This document shows, piece after piece, positions 1 through 8,743 of a stretch of 64,000 bases of DNA; position 1 is the first letter of the stretch, and every line of letters begins with the position of its first letter. The stretch is from Liquorilactobacillus oeni DSM 19972 (GTDB lineage: Bacteria; Bacillota; Bacilli; Lactobacillales; Lactobacillaceae). Location of the stretch: positions 186,001 through 250,000 of the forward strand of contig NZ_AZEH01000039.1 of the NCBI RefSeq assembly GCF_001436275.1, given 5' to 3'. The position numbers were made by a program, and so were the translations under genes. Below the pieces are notes generated by a model, which worked only from the letters and a program-made list of their open reading frames with translations, was not told where the DNA came from and made no database searches.

Positions 1-2
1 TG

Positions 3-839
3 CATGATGTTTATTACCAAGATACAGAAATTGACGTCGGTTCCAAAGCTGGAGGAAAAATCCCAGTCAGAATAATGTACCCCCGAAATTTAAAGGTTGA
101 TGAAAAAGTACCAATTCTTTTTTACATTCACGGTGGGCAGTTTATTTCTGGAAATGTAAAAACTCATGATAAGCTTTTACGTGAACTTGTCCTTAGGGCT
201 CATGTTGCCGCTGTTTTTGTTTCTTATTCACTAGCCCCGGAGGTTAAGGCTCCCATACAACTCAATCAGCTGCAGTCTGTTTTTGAACAGCTTCCTGAGC
301 TGGCTGTTAGGTACCCTTTTGATCTATCAAGATTGTTGGTTGGCGGTGATGACGTAGGAGGTACATTTGCACTTTCGCTTGCTTTGCTTCAAGCCAAACG
401 GATTGATGTTCCGCGGATTTACAAGATGATTCTATTTTGTCCTGTGACCAACGAGAATTTCGATACGAATTCATATCATCAATTTGCTGGTGGATACGAC
501 TTGACTCGTGAACAGATGAAATGGTCTTGGCAGCAGTATCTGGGAACAGAGCAGGGAGGAAAACCATCTTTCTTGTATTCACCTTTACAGGCTTCTTTTG
601 AACACCTTAAACAACTTCCAGAAACACTGATTGTTACTGCTGAGGCGGACGTTGTCAGGGATGAAGCTGAAGCATTGGCTCGTAAGATTCGCGATGCTGG
701 AGGAAACGTTTCTCAAATTCGTTTTCAAGGGATTATTCATGATTTTGTGGTTAAAAATATGCTTGATCAGACAAACGCTTGTCGGTTAGCAATGAATGTT
801 GCTGTTGATTGGATAAGACGTAAATCAGCTATTAAGTAA
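3..839 (+). CDS. Alpha/beta hydrolase (HSL/esterase-like), 5'-truncated, Asp at nucleophile position
   Basis: The reading frame is open from the left window edge, so the gene begins upstream; the first in-window ATG (base 75) has no ribosome binding site in front of it and is probably internal. Numbering from that Met (254 residues), the HGG oxyanion motif is at 19-21, Asp192 in the AEAD..RDE segment and His222 in IIHDF fit the acid and base of an alpha/beta hydrolase fold-3 (hormone-sensitive-lipase-like) enzyme. The nucleophile elbow, usually GDSAGG, reads GDDVGG: Asp93 (codon GAC at 351-353) replaces Ser. Family assignment is firm. Normal esterase activity is doubtful; it may be inactive or use another chemistry. 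The HAD gene follows 15 bp downstream, suggesting one transcript. Confidence 0.85.
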   Translation, partial: HDVYYQDTEIDVGSKAGGKIPVRIMYPRNLKVDEKVPILFYIHGGQFISGNVKTHDKLLRELVLRAHVAAVFVSYSLAPEVKAPIQLNQLQSVFEQLPELAVRYPFDLSRLLVGGDDVGGTFALSLALLQAKRIDVPRIYKMILFCPVTNENFDTNSYHQFAGGYDLTREQMKWSWQQYLGTEQGGKPSFLYSPLQASFEHLKQLPETLIVTAEADVVRDEAEALARKIRDAGGNVSQIRFQGIIHDFVVKNMLDQTNACRLAMNVAVDWIRRKSAIK

Positions 840-854
840 AGGGAGTTTAGCTCT

Positions 855-1472
855 ATGAGTGATTACTGCTGGGATTTTGACGGGACACTTTATAATACTT
901 ACCCATCAATGGTAAAGGCATTTTGCAATGCATTTAGAGAAGCAAAAATAGAAATTGCTGAGCATGAAGTGTATTTGCGTATGAGGAGAACTTCGTTAGG
1001 ACAAACTTTTGCATTTTATACTGCAGATTTAGAGGAATCTCTGACGCAAAAAATAAAACATTTTTATAAGTTAAAAGAGAGTGCGGAACGAAATAACGAG
1101 TTGCCATTTGACGGTGCATATGAAGTATGCTGGCAAATTGTTGCAGCAGGCGGGCGCAATTTTTTACTGACACATCGGGACAAGAGTGCGTTGCAAATGC
1201 TAAAGCGCGATAAAATGACAGCTTTTTTTTGCGGAGCAGTTACGGCACAAAATAACTTTCCACGCAAACCTGATCCTTCTTCTTTGAACTATCTGTGCAG
1301 AAAATACTTAATAGAAAGAAAGAATGCGGTAATGATTGGAGACCGGCCGCTTGATGTAGAAGCTGGAAGGCGAGCAGGGATGAAAGGTTACTTATTTGAT
1401 CCAGATAATACTATTATTCAGCCAGTCAATTATGACAGAAGGTTAGTCAGTTTGTTGGATGTTTTAAGCTAA
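855..1472 (+). CDS. HAD-superfamily hydrolase (phosphoglycolate phosphatase-like)
   Basis: A 205-residue protein with all four HAD motifs: DFDGT at residues 7-11 (nucleophile Asp7, acid Asp9), Thr106 in LLTHRD (motif II), Lys138 in RKPDP (motif III) and MIGDRPLD around Asp163/Asp167 (motif IV). The helical cap between motifs I and II places it with the small C1-cap phosphatases. The substrate cannot be read from the sequence. A GGGAG ribosome binding site lies 11 bases before the ATG. It follows the hydrolase by 15 bp and is ended by the terminator hairpin of repeat copy A. Function beyond phosphatase is inference. Confidence 0.85.
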   Translation: MSDYCWDFDGTLYNTYPSMVKAFCNAFREAKIEIAEHEVYLRMRRTSLGQTFAFYTADLEESLTQKIKHFYKLKESAERNNELPFDGAYEVCWQIVAAGGRNFLLTHRDKSALQMLKRDKMTAFFCGAVTAQNNFPRKPDPSSLNYLCRKYLIERKNAVMIGDRPLDVEAGRRAGMKGYLFDPDNTIIQPVNYDRRLVSLLDVLS

Positions 1473-1504
1473 GTTTAATGCAAATTTCAAACAAAAAACT
1501 AGAG

Positions 1505-1680
1505 GACTGGGTCAAAAGTTATGTTTTGATTCAGCTTTTTTGTACATTCTTGCAGTTTCCGTATTAACGTATTTCAATAGTCAGTCTTTTCCGCTTAATC
1601 ACGAATTACTCATAGTCAAATTCAGACTATATTTGTAATTCGCAGTTAACGCTCAAAGCCTAACGACTATTGGCGCACTC
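1505..1680. repeat. Dispersed intergenic repeat, copy A (terminator module plus nested palindrome)
   Basis: Two modules. First, a hairpin CTGGGTCAAAA (1507-1517) / TTTTGATTCAG (1524-1534) followed by six T and GTAC, which serves as the terminator of the HAD gene. Second, a nested imperfect palindrome: CAATAGTC (1575-1582) pairs with GACTATTG (1665-1672), CGAATTAC (1602-1609) with GTAATTCG (1635-1642), ATAGTC (1612-1617) with GACTAT (1625-1630). Related copies lie at 29996-30175 and 44431-44607. No ORF is present, so it resembles a REP/MITE-like non-autonomous element. Confidence 0.8.
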
Positions 1681-1731
1681 GCTTTTCCTGCTTTTAAACA
1701 ATATCTTTTGCATACAAAGGAAGACGGATTT

Positions 1732-2598
1732 CTATTTTGTCTTGCTATTTTGTTCGGCAAAATAATTCTTCAAACCGCTGACAACATCAGCCGAGACTTT
1801 ATTTTGATAACTAGTAGATCTGATTTGCTCAAAGTCGCGAGTACTATTGATATAACCCATTTCGAGCAGAATGCTGGGAAAAGAATTATCCCGGATTACT
1901 AAAAAATTACCAAAGTCAATTCCGCGATTTTCTAAACCCAAGGCAGTGAATTGCGAATTGATACTTTTAGCTAAAGTTAAAGAAGTTGTTTTATGGTAAT
2001 AGTAAGTAGTGAAACCTGATGCGTCATCTTGACCGGGTGAAGAATCAAAATGGAAACTGATGAACGCATCTGCATGGACTTCATTGGAAAGCTGCGCTCG
2101 CGGTTTTAGATCGACAAACTTATCGGCAGTTCGTGTCATATAGACTTTAGCACCACGCCTTCGCAAGCTTGCGGCGACCTTCTTAGCCAAACGCAAAGTG
2201 TAGGTTTTTTCCATCTTGCCCTTGCTAGAAAGTGCCCCGGAATCTTTACCACCATGACCGGGATCAAGCACGATTGTTGCATCGGACAAGTCGCTTATTT
2301 GGTTTCGTTCTTTTGTTGCTAGGGTCCAATCAGGAATCCAGCCGAACTTATTATCATTGGTCTTAACATAAAACCAATGATATTTTGAGTGGATTATAGT
2401 AACTCGACTGCCGTTTTTTAATGTTTTGAGCTTTGCATACTCAATGCCGGGCCCTTTTTTTACTGCGGCCGTTGGGGTTTCAATGGTAACTTGTTTAAAG
2501 TAATTCAGTGTACGAAAAATTAAGATTCCGCTTAGAACTATGATTAGTGCGGTCAAAATAAGTGTGTTTTTCTGTTTTTCTGTTTTTTTGTTTTTCAA
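1732..2598 (-). CDS. N-acetylmuramoyl-L-alanine amidase with SH3b domain
   Basis: A cell-wall hydrolase that cleaves the bond between MurNAc and the stem peptide. I chose the TTG start at 2598 (288 residues) because GGAG lies 7 bases before it; an upstream TTG at 2619 has no ribosome binding site. An N-terminal signal anchor (about residues 10-30) is followed by a bacterial SH3 domain (about 42-95, ending in GWIPDW) and an Amidase_3 domain. Zinc ligands are visible: His in LDPGHGG, Glu in MEKTYTL, His in SFHFDSS, and the catalytic Glu in LLEMGY. It acts outside the membrane. Its neighbours on both sides are on the opposite strand, so it is a single-gene unit. Confidence 0.92.
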   Translation of the reverse strand: MKNKKTEKQKNTLILTALIIVLSGILIFRTLNYFKQVTIETPTAAVKKGPGIEYAKLKTLKNGSRVTIIHSKYHWFYVKTNDNKFGWIPDWTLATKERNQISDLSDATIVLDPGHGGKDSGALSSKGKMEKTYTLRLAKKVAASLRRRGAKVYMTRTADKFVDLKPRAQLSNEVHADAFISFHFDSSPGQDDASGFTTYYYHKTTSLTLAKSINSQFTALGLENRGIDFGNFLVIRDNSFPSILLEMGYINSTRDFEQIRSTSYQNKVSADVVSGLKNYFAEQNSKTK

Positions 2599-2724
2599 TA
2601 ATAGGACTCCATGTCTCAATTTATTGTCTAGTTAATTATAGCAAAACAATCCTAAAATAGGGAGTGTAGCATTATTTTTTAACCAAAAAGCATCTTATCT
2701 TTTTTTTACAAATTTTTTCACATC

Positions 2725-2753
2725 TTGACTTTATACTGTTTTTCGCGTATATT
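2725..2753 (+). promoter_or_regulatory. Promoter of the hisS-aspS T-box leader
   Basis: TTGACT (2725-2730), 17-bp spacer, TATATT (2748-2753), giving a start near 2760 immediately before the T-box stem I. This is a near-consensus sigma-A promoter. Confidence 0.8.
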
Positions 2754-2759
2754 TACAAC

Positions 2760-2980
2760 AGTATATAAAGCTGGAAGAAAGAAGAGTAGCCTGTAGTATT
2801 CAAAGCAGCGAGTGGGAAATGGTGTAAGCCCATTGGATAGAATTGGCGAAAGACACTTTCGAGGCGCATGTTTACTGCATGCCGTATTGGACGTTATCCT
2901 AAGTAGAGTAATAATTAAAGGTGGTACCGTGCATTTATGCACCCTTGTCGGGAGATAGTTTCGACAAGGTTTTTTTTTTG
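2760..2980 (+). promoter_or_regulatory. T-box riboswitch, Asp/His type, upstream of hisS-aspS
   Basis: The conserved T-box core AAGGTGGTACCGTG lies at 2918-2931. The stem I apical signature (GCGAG ... GGTGTAAGCC) is at about 2803-2830. The terminator CCTTGTCG/CGACAAGG with a run of T covers 2943-2979. On the 3' side of stem I the sequence GACAC (2852-2856) is in the specifier position and contains both GAC (Asp) and CAC (His) in overlapping frames, matching the two synthetase genes downstream. Uncharged tRNA binding would favour antitermination. The riboswitch call is firm; the dual specifier is inference. Confidence 0.92.
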
Positions 2981-3012
2981 CAGCAAACTGAATTTGATAA
3001 GGAGGAAATAAT

Positions 3013-4302
3013 ATGAAATATCAACGTCCAAAAGGGACAACAGACATCATCCCCGGTGAGACTGAAAAATGGCAAAGCATTGAAAAAAAAGCTCGTGAAA
3101 TATTTAAGCGGTATCGTTATCAGGAAATACGGACACCGATTTTTGAAAATTTCGAAGTGTTCTCCCGCACATCAGGAGAAACTTCTGACATTGTTACTAA
3201 GGAAATGTATGATTTCTTTGATAAAGGGGAACGCCATATAACTTTAAGGCCTGAAGGAACAGCTGGTGTAGTACGTGCATATGTCGAAAATAAGCTATAT
3301 GGTCCTGAAATTCAAAAACCGTTCAAGACATTTTATATGGGACCGATGTTTCGTTATGAAAGGCCGCAAGCTGGTCGGCTGCGCGAATTTCATCAAATAG
3401 GGGTTGAAGCATTTGGAGTAGACAACCCTGCTTTAGACGTTGAAGTAATGGCAATGGCAGTTGAACTGTTACATGGTTTCGGTCTAAAAAATTTAAAACT
3501 TGCTCTTAATACGCTGGGTGACGATGAATCACGCAGCCGTTATAGAAAAGCATTGGTTGATTATCTTGAACCGCGCGCTGAGCAATTGAGCGCAGAATCT
3601 AAGGAACGCTTACATAAAAATCCTTTACGTGTTCTCGACAGTAAAGAAAAAGAAGACCAGGAGATTGTAGCGAATGCACCGCAGATTCTTGATTATTTGA
3701 CGGAAGAAGCCGCAGTTCATTTTGAAACCGTGAAAAATCTGCTTGAAGCTTTGGGAATTTCATATGAAATAGATACAAATATGGTTCGCGGACTAGACTA
3801 TTATAACCACACGATTTTTGAAATTATGAGTGATTCAAAGGCTTTTGGTGGCAAGTGGACCACTGTTTGTGCTGGAGGCCGTTATAATGGCTTGGTTGAG
3901 CAGCTCGGCGGGCCTGAAACACCGGGAATCGGATTTGGCCTGGGTGTTGAGCGTCTTTTACTGGTTCTTGAAGCTGAGGGTATCAGACTGCCTCTTGATA
4001 ATGAATTAGCTGTTTATGTTGTAGGCATCGGGGCTGTTACTAATGCAGAAACGCTTAAACTGGTGCAGTCGCTGCGCAATGCTGGTTTTAGCTCAGAACG
4101 CGATTATTTAGAACGTAAGCCTAAGGGACAATTTAAATCTGCCAGTCGTTTAGGTGCCCAGTTTACTTTAACCTTGGGTGAAGAAGAATTGACTCAAGGA
4201 AAGGTTAACTTGAAGGAAATGACAAGCGGTAAAGAAATAAAAGTTGCACTTGAGGATGTTTATACCGACTTTGAAAAACTGATTGCGAAATTACGTGCAT
4301 AA
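3013..4302 (+). CDS. hisS: Histidyl-tRNA synthetase
   Basis: A 429-residue class II synthetase that charges tRNA-His. It contains class II motif 2 around [20 protein letters not shown], the histidine-specific segment [11 protein letters not shown] and motif 3 [11 protein letters not shown], followed by a C-terminal anticodon-binding domain. Length is normal for the bacterial enzyme. The ribosome binding site AAGGAGG is 9 bases before the ATG. It is the first gene of a two-gene operon with aspS (18-bp gap), controlled by the T-box leader upstream. Confidence 0.98.
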   Translation: MKYQRPKGTTDIIPGETEKWQSIEKKAREIFKRYRYQEIRTPIFENFEVFSRTSGETSDIVTKEMYDFFDKGERHITLRPEGTAGVVRAYVENKLYGPEIQKPFKTFYMGPMFRYERPQAGRLREFHQIGVEAFGVDNPALDVEVMAMAVELLHGFGLKNLKLALNTLGDDESRSRYRKALVDYLEPRAEQLSAESKERLHKNPLRVLDSKEKEDQEIVANAPQILDYLTEEAAVHFETVKNLLEALGISYEIDTNMVRGLDYYNHTIFEIMSDSKAFGGKWTTVCAGGRYNGLVEQLGGPETPGIGFGLGVERLLLVLEAEGIRLPLDNELAVYVVGIGAVTNAETLKLVQSLRNAGFSSERDYLERKPKGQFKSASRLGAQFTLTLGEEELTQGKVNLKEMTSGKEIKVALEDVYTDFEKLIAKLRA

Positions 4303-4320
4303 AAAGGAGAACGAAAAAAG

Positions 4321-6084
4321 ATGAAGAGAACGACTTATTGCGGCTTAGTAGATGAATCGTATTTAGGGCAAGAAATTTGTTTGAATGGCTGGGTCCAAAA
4401 AAGAAGAGATTTAGGGAACCTGATTTTTATCGACTTGCGCGATCGTGAAGGAATTGTTCAGCTGGTATTTAGCCATGAATTTGATGAAAAAGCGCTTGCA
4501 ACTGCTGATGATCTGCGCAGTGAATATGTAATCGAAGCAAAAGGTAAAGTTGTTTTACGTGGAGAAGATGCAACTAATCCAAATATGAAAACCGGTAAAA
4601 TTGAAGTTGAGATTCATGAAGTTCACTTATTGAATAAAGCTAAAACCCCACCGTTTTATATTGAAGATGGAATTAATGTTTCTGATGATTTGCGGCTTAA
4701 GTATCGTTATTTGGACCTGCGCCGCCCAGAAATGCAGAAGTCTTTAATTCTGCGCAGCAAAGTGACAAGCTCAATTCATCGTTATTTAAATGAACAGCAA
4801 TTCATTGACATTGAAACTCCCTATCTGACAAAGTCAACACCTGAAGGAGCACGTGATTATCTAGTTCCATCACGTGTTTATCCTGGACACTTCTATGCTC
4901 TGCCGCAATCTCCTCAACTATTCAAGCAACTTTTGATGGGCGCGGGTTTCGACCGTTATTATCAGATTGCTCGCTGTTTTCGTGATGAAGATCTGCGGGG
5001 TGATCGCCAGCCGGAATTTACTCAGGTTGACTTGGAAACTTCCTTTATGAGTGCTGAAGAAATTCAGGATTTAACAGAAGGATTGCTTAAGCGTGTAATG
5101 AAAGATGTCCTTGATGTAGATATTCAGCTGCCGCTGCAGCGGATCAGTTGGAATGAATCTATGGAACGTTTCGGGTCCGATAAACCGGATATTCGTTTTG
5201 GCATGGAACTGATAGATATGGCTGAAGCTGTTAAAGATGTTGACTTCAAAGTTTTTCAAAATGTCTTAAAAAATGGTGGACGTGTTAAAGCAATTACTGT
5301 GCCGCAAGGTGCTGACAAATATTCTCGTAAGGATATTGATGCTAAACAAGATTATTTGAAACGTTTTGGTGCCAAAGGATTGGCCTGGCTGAAAGTTACA
5401 GATGACGGTTTTTCAGGACCAATTGCGAAGTTCTTCAAGGATAGTGTTGCAAAAATCAAAGACGCAGCGCACGCAAAAAAGGGCGATTTGATTTTGTTTG
5501 CTGCTGACACAGGGAAGGTTGTAGCAGATTCTTTGGGGTACTTGCGTACGAGTATTGCAAAGGAATTGGGAATGATTGATGAATCCAAATTTGCGTTTCT
5601 TTGGGTTGTAGATTGGCCCTTATTTGAATATAGTGAAGAGTTCCATCGTTATATTGCTGCGCATCATCCATTTACAATGCCAAATGAAGAAGATGTTGAA
5701 TTGCTGGATACAGATCCGCATAAGGCTCATGCGCAAAGCTACGATATTGTTTTAAATGGTTATGAACTTGGTGGTGGTTCAATCCGTATTCATAAGCGTT
5801 CAATTCAAGAAAAAATGTTCAAGGCGCTTGGATTTACTAAAGAAAAAGCTGAAAAGCAGTTCGGCTTTTTCATTGATGCTCTTGACTATGGTTTTCCTCC
5901 GCATGGCGGCCTTGCAATTGGTTTGGACAGGTTTGCTATGTTATTGACCCATAAGGATAATATTCGTGAGGTGATTGCCTTTCCGAAGAACTCAAAGGCT
6001 TCTGAACCTTTGACAAATGCTCCAAGCACTGTTGCACAAAAACAGCTTGATGAACTTCACTTAGAAACTTCTGATGAAGATTAA
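4321..6084 (+). CDS. aspS: Aspartyl-tRNA synthetase
   Basis: A 587-residue class IIb synthetase of the bacterial type. The N-terminal OB-fold anticodon domain (about 1-110) is followed by class II motifs: [29 protein letters not shown] (motif 2) and [12 protein letters not shown] (motif 3), with the GAD insertion domain between motifs 2 and 3. It shares the T-box-controlled transcript with hisS, and a strong terminator follows at 6110. AspRS and HisRS share a transcript, which explains a possible dual specifier. Confidence 0.98.
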   Translation: MKRTTYCGLVDESYLGQEICLNGWVQKRRDLGNLIFIDLRDREGIVQLVFSHEFDEKALATADDLRSEYVIEAKGKVVLRGEDATNPNMKTGKIEVEIHEVHLLNKAKTPPFYIEDGINVSDDLRLKYRYLDLRRPEMQKSLILRSKVTSSIHRYLNEQQFIDIETPYLTKSTPEGARDYLVPSRVYPGHFYALPQSPQLFKQLLMGAGFDRYYQIARCFRDEDLRGDRQPEFTQVDLETSFMSAEEIQDLTEGLLKRVMKDVLDVDIQLPLQRISWNESMERFGSDKPDIRFGMELIDMAEAVKDVDFKVFQNVLKNGGRVKAITVPQGADKYSRKDIDAKQDYLKRFGAKGLAWLKVTDDGFSGPIAKFFKDSVAKIKDAAHAKKGDLILFAADTGKVVADSLGYLRTSIAKELGMIDESKFAFLWVVDWPLFEYSEEFHRYIAAHHPFTMPNEEDVELLDTDPHKAHAQSYDIVLNGYELGGGSIRIHKRSIQEKMFKALGFTKEKAEKQFGFFIDALDYGFPPHGGLAIGLDRFAMLLTHKDNIREVIAFPKNSKASEPLTNAPSTVAQKQLDELHLETSDED

Positions 6085-6109
6085 ACTGTAATAAAATGTT
6101 AAAGTTAAA

Positions 6110-6147
6110 AACAGCATGATATTTTTTATAAGTGCTGTTTTTTTTTC
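6110..6147 (+). terminator. Rho-independent terminator of hisS-aspS
   Basis: AACAGCA (6110-6116) pairs with TGCTGTT (6133-6139) and is followed by a run of eight T (T-rich to 6147). Confidence 0.85.
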
Positions 6148-6231
6148 TGTTAAAATAAAAGGGTTGGGTTTCTTGCTGAAAAAATAAATTTAAGTTATCT
6201 TATAAATGTAATTAAGTTGGGAGAAAAATAA

Positions 6232-6762
6232 ATGAGTGAAAAAAAAGATACTGCAATTTTTGCTGGAGGGTGTTTCTGGTGCATGGTTAAGCCTTTTGAT
6301 CAGCAGCCGGGCATTCTTAAAGTAGTTTCTGGATATACAGGCGGGCATGTACCTAATCCTACCTACGAAGAAGTTTGTGCACATACGACGGGCCATACCG
6401 AAGCTGTTAAGATTACCTTTGACCCAGAGATTATTTCTTATGCTAGATTGGTAGAAATTTATTGGCAGCAGACAGATCCGACTGATGCTATGGGCCAATT
6501 CCAAGATCGCGGAGATAGTTATCGGCCTGTAATCTTTACAAATAGTAAAGAACAAAGAAAGACCGCGGAAGCTTCTAAGAAAGCACTTGCTGAAAGCGGT
6601 CGGTTTAGCGATCCGATTGTTACTAAGATTGAGGATGCACAACCTTTTTATAAAGCTGAGGGATATCATCAGGAATTTTATAAAAAAAATCCTGCTCGAT
6701 TTTCCCTTGAAGAAGGAGAAAGAGAACGCTTTAAGAATAATTATTGGGGTGCGAAAAAATAA
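6232..6762 (+). CDS. msrA: Peptide-methionine (S)-S-oxide reductase MsrA
   Basis: A 176-residue cytosolic repair enzyme that reduces methionine-S-sulfoxide in proteins. The catalytic Cys14 is in GGCFWC (12-17), followed by the family segments [15 protein letters not shown] and [16 protein letters not shown] ribosome binding site precedes the ATG. It stands alone between the aspS terminator and the yitT-type gene, 40 bp downstream of it. No MsrB domain is fused or adjacent. A long antisense ORF covering the same bases is a shadow. Confidence 0.96.
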   Translation: MSEKKDTAIFAGGCFWCMVKPFDQQPGILKVVSGYTGGHVPNPTYEEVCAHTTGHTEAVKITFDPEIISYARLVEIYWQQTDPTDAMGQFQDRGDSYRPVIFTNSKEQRKTAEASKKALAESGRFSDPIVTKIEDAQPFYKAEGYHQEFYKKNPARFSLEEGERERFKNNYWGAKK

Positions 6763-6802
6763 AAACAATCAGGCAGCATAAAGAGAAGAAGGAGTGCACC
6801 TT

Positions 6803-7678
6803 ATGGATGAAATCCAGCGTATTTGGAGAAGACATCAATATGTAGCACGAGCATCAACAGCTTTTATCTACGGTATTCTTGTTTCAATAGCAATGAATTT
6901 TTTTTGGACTCCGGGGAAAATTTATTCTTCCGGGATTACGGGGCTTGCTCAGCTTTTAGAGACTATTTCCAGGAATCATGGGGCTTTTCACCCTTCAACA
7001 GCCTTTTTATTATTTGCATTGAATATTCCTCTTTTTTTGCTGGCATGGTTTCAAATCGGGCACCGTTTTACATTTTTTACCTTTCTTGCAGTTATCTTTT
7101 CCAGTATTATGATCAAATTGTTAGAGCCGAATACTTTGACAACAGACCCGATTATCTGTGCTATTTTCGGTGCGGCAATTAATGGTTTTGGAACCGGATT
7201 AGCTTTAAAGAACGGAATTTCGACAGGAGGTCTGGACATTATTGGTCTTACGCTGCGAAAAAAAACCGGAAAAAGTATTGGAACAATTAACATTTTCTTT
7301 AATGCATTTATTGTTTTAGCTGCGGGGGCAGTTTACGGCTGGCCATACGCTTTTTATTCAGCTCTGGGCCTTATTGTTAATGCTCGTGTAATGGATATGG
7401 TCTATACAAGACAGCAAAAAATGCAGGTAGTGATAGTAACGACGAAGCCTAAAAGTGTAGTGGACTGCATTCAAAGCCACATGCGGCGTGGAATCACGAT
7501 CGTGCATGGGGCTGAAGGCGCTTATAGACACGATAAAAAGGTCATTCTCTTTACTGTTATTTCCCGCTATGAGCAGCAGGAGCTGAAAGATGCAATGGAA
7601 GAATCGGATCCGTATGCCTTTGTTAGCATTTCAGAAAATGTACAGATTATGGGACGGTTTTATGAACCGGAACCCTGA
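6803..7678 (+). CDS. YitT family membrane protein (DUF161 plus DUF2179)
   Basis: A 291-residue integral membrane protein. The ATG at 6803 is preferred over the GTG at 6794 because AAGGAG ends at 6794, inside that GTG. Several hydrophobic segments (about residues 15-40, 60-75, 85-105, 115-135, 155-185) include the family glycine-rich stretch GTGLALKNGISTGGLDIIG. The C-terminal ~80 residues form a soluble DUF2179 domain (VVIVTTKPKSVVDCI ... FVSISENVQIMGRF). No biochemical function is established for the family that I can state; transport is a guess. Confidence 0.9.
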   Translation: MDEIQRIWRRHQYVARASTAFIYGILVSIAMNFFWTPGKIYSSGITGLAQLLETISRNHGAFHPSTAFLLFALNIPLFLLAWFQIGHRFTFFTFLAVIFSSIMIKLLEPNTLTTDPIICAIFGAAINGFGTGLALKNGISTGGLDIIGLTLRKKTGKSIGTINIFFNAFIVLAAGAVYGWPYAFYSALGLIVNARVMDMVYTRQQKMQVVIVTTKPKSVVDCIQSHMRRGITIVHGAEGAYRHDKKVILFTVISRYEQQELKDAMEESDPYAFVSISENVQIMGRFYEPEP

Positions 7679-7719
7679 TTTTTAAAACTTGATAGGGAAA
7701 TTAAAAAGGAGTGTTTTGT

Positions 7720-8622
7720 ATGTTGTTAGGTTCTCATGTTGGAATGAAGGGGTCGAAAATGCTGCTAGGCTCAGCCCAAGAAGCTTTTTCTTATCATGCT
7801 AACACTTTTATGATTTATACTGGTGCACCGCAAAATACACGTCGTAAACCAATTTCGGAAATGAATATTCCTGCAGGTAAAGAATTTATGGCAGAACATG
7901 ATTTAAGCAATATTGTAATTCATGCCCCATATATCATTAATTTGGGTAATACGAAAAAGCCTGAAAATTTCAGTTTTGCTGTTTCTTTTTTAAAAGATGA
8001 AATTAAGCGTGCAGAAGCACTGGGAGCAAGACAAATGACCTTTCATCCGGGCGCGCATGTTGGAGCTGGCGTACAAGCTGGAATTGCTAATATTATAAAA
8101 GGGCTAAATGAAGTCATCACACCAAAACAAGATATACAGATAGCTATTGAAACAATGGCAGGCAAAGGAACAGAAGTCGGCAGAACTTTTGAAGAGCTAG
8201 CGCAGATTATCGCTGGGGTTACTTACAATGAAAAGCTTTCAGTTACTTTGGACACTTGTCATACAAATGATGCTGGGTATAATGTTAAAGAAGATTTTGA
8301 CGGTGTTTTGAATGAATTTGACCATGTCATTGGTTTAAAAAAGTTAAAGGTAGTACATATCAATGATTCAAAGAATGAAAGAGGAATGCATAAAGATCGG
8401 CATGAAAATATTGGTTTTGGTACAATCGGCTTCCCAGCTTTGAACTATATTGTGCACCATCCACAACTTGAAAAGTTGCCGAAAATTATGGAAACTCCTT
8501 ACGTCGGTCCAGACAAGAAGAACAAGTTTGCGCCTTATGCGTTTGAGATTGCAATGTTTAAAAATCAGACATTTGATCCACAAATGCAGAAAAAGGTTGT
8601 TGAGCAAAAGGGAAAGTTATAA
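7720..8622 (+). CDS. nfo: Endonuclease IV (AP endonuclease)
   Basis: A 300-residue TIM-barrel enzyme that cuts abasic sites during base excision repair. The ATG at 7720 follows AAAAAGGAG with good spacing; an upstream GTG at 7711 overlaps that site. It begins with the family LLGSHVGM, and metal-ligand segments are visible: [31 protein letters not shown] (Glu), [35 protein letters not shown] (given as its first and last parts) and METPY. Length matches the family. A terminator follows. Confidence 0.96.
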   Translation: MLLGSHVGMKGSKMLLGSAQEAFSYHANTFMIYTGAPQNTRRKPISEMNIPAGKEFMAEHDLSNIVIHAPYIINLGNTKKPENFSFAVSFLKDEIKRAEALGARQMTFHPGAHVGAGVQAGIANIIKGLNEVITPKQDIQIAIETMAGKGTEVGRTFEELAQIIAGVTYNEKLSVTLDTCHTNDAGYNVKEDFDGVLNEFDHVIGLKKLKVVHINDSKNERGMHKDRHENIGFGTIGFPALNYIVHHPQLEKLPKIMETPYVGPDKKNKFAPYAFEIAMFKNQTFDPQMQKKVVEQKGKL

Positions 8623-8630
8623 TTGATAAG

Positions 8631-8668
8631 GGCTGAAACCTGTGATTCTTACAGATTTTGGCTTTTTA
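8631..8668 (+). terminator. Rho-independent terminator after nfo
   Basis: GGCTGAAACCTGT (8631-8643) pairs, with G-U wobbles, with ACAGATTTTGGCT (8651-8663), followed by a T run. Confidence 0.7.
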
Positions 8669-8670
8669 TA

Positions 8671-8700
8671 TTGTATTGGTCAATATGAAAGCGCTATAAT
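8671..8700 (+). promoter_or_regulatory. lplA promoter with overlapping catabolite-responsive element (cre)
   Basis: The -10 TATAAT is at 8695-8700, with TTGTAT (8671-8676) as -35 at 18 bp. Overlapping the -10 is TGAAAGCGCTATAA (8686-8699), matching the CcpA cre consensus TGWAARCGYTWNCW at 13 of 14 positions. The position suggests glucose repression by CcpA; that is inference. Confidence 0.6.
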
Positions 8701-8743
8701 TTATGCTTGAAACTTGCTTATATTTTGATTGGAGGAGATTTTG

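Noticed and set aside
1708-1902. 64-residue plus-strand ORF overlapping the amidase 3' end
   Set aside because: Lies antisense to the conserved amidase domain and has no ribosome binding site.
6190-6768. 192-residue ORF antisense to msrA
   Set aside because: It mirrors the well-supported msrA gene, has no ribosome binding site and an odd Phe/Ile/Leu/Lys composition.
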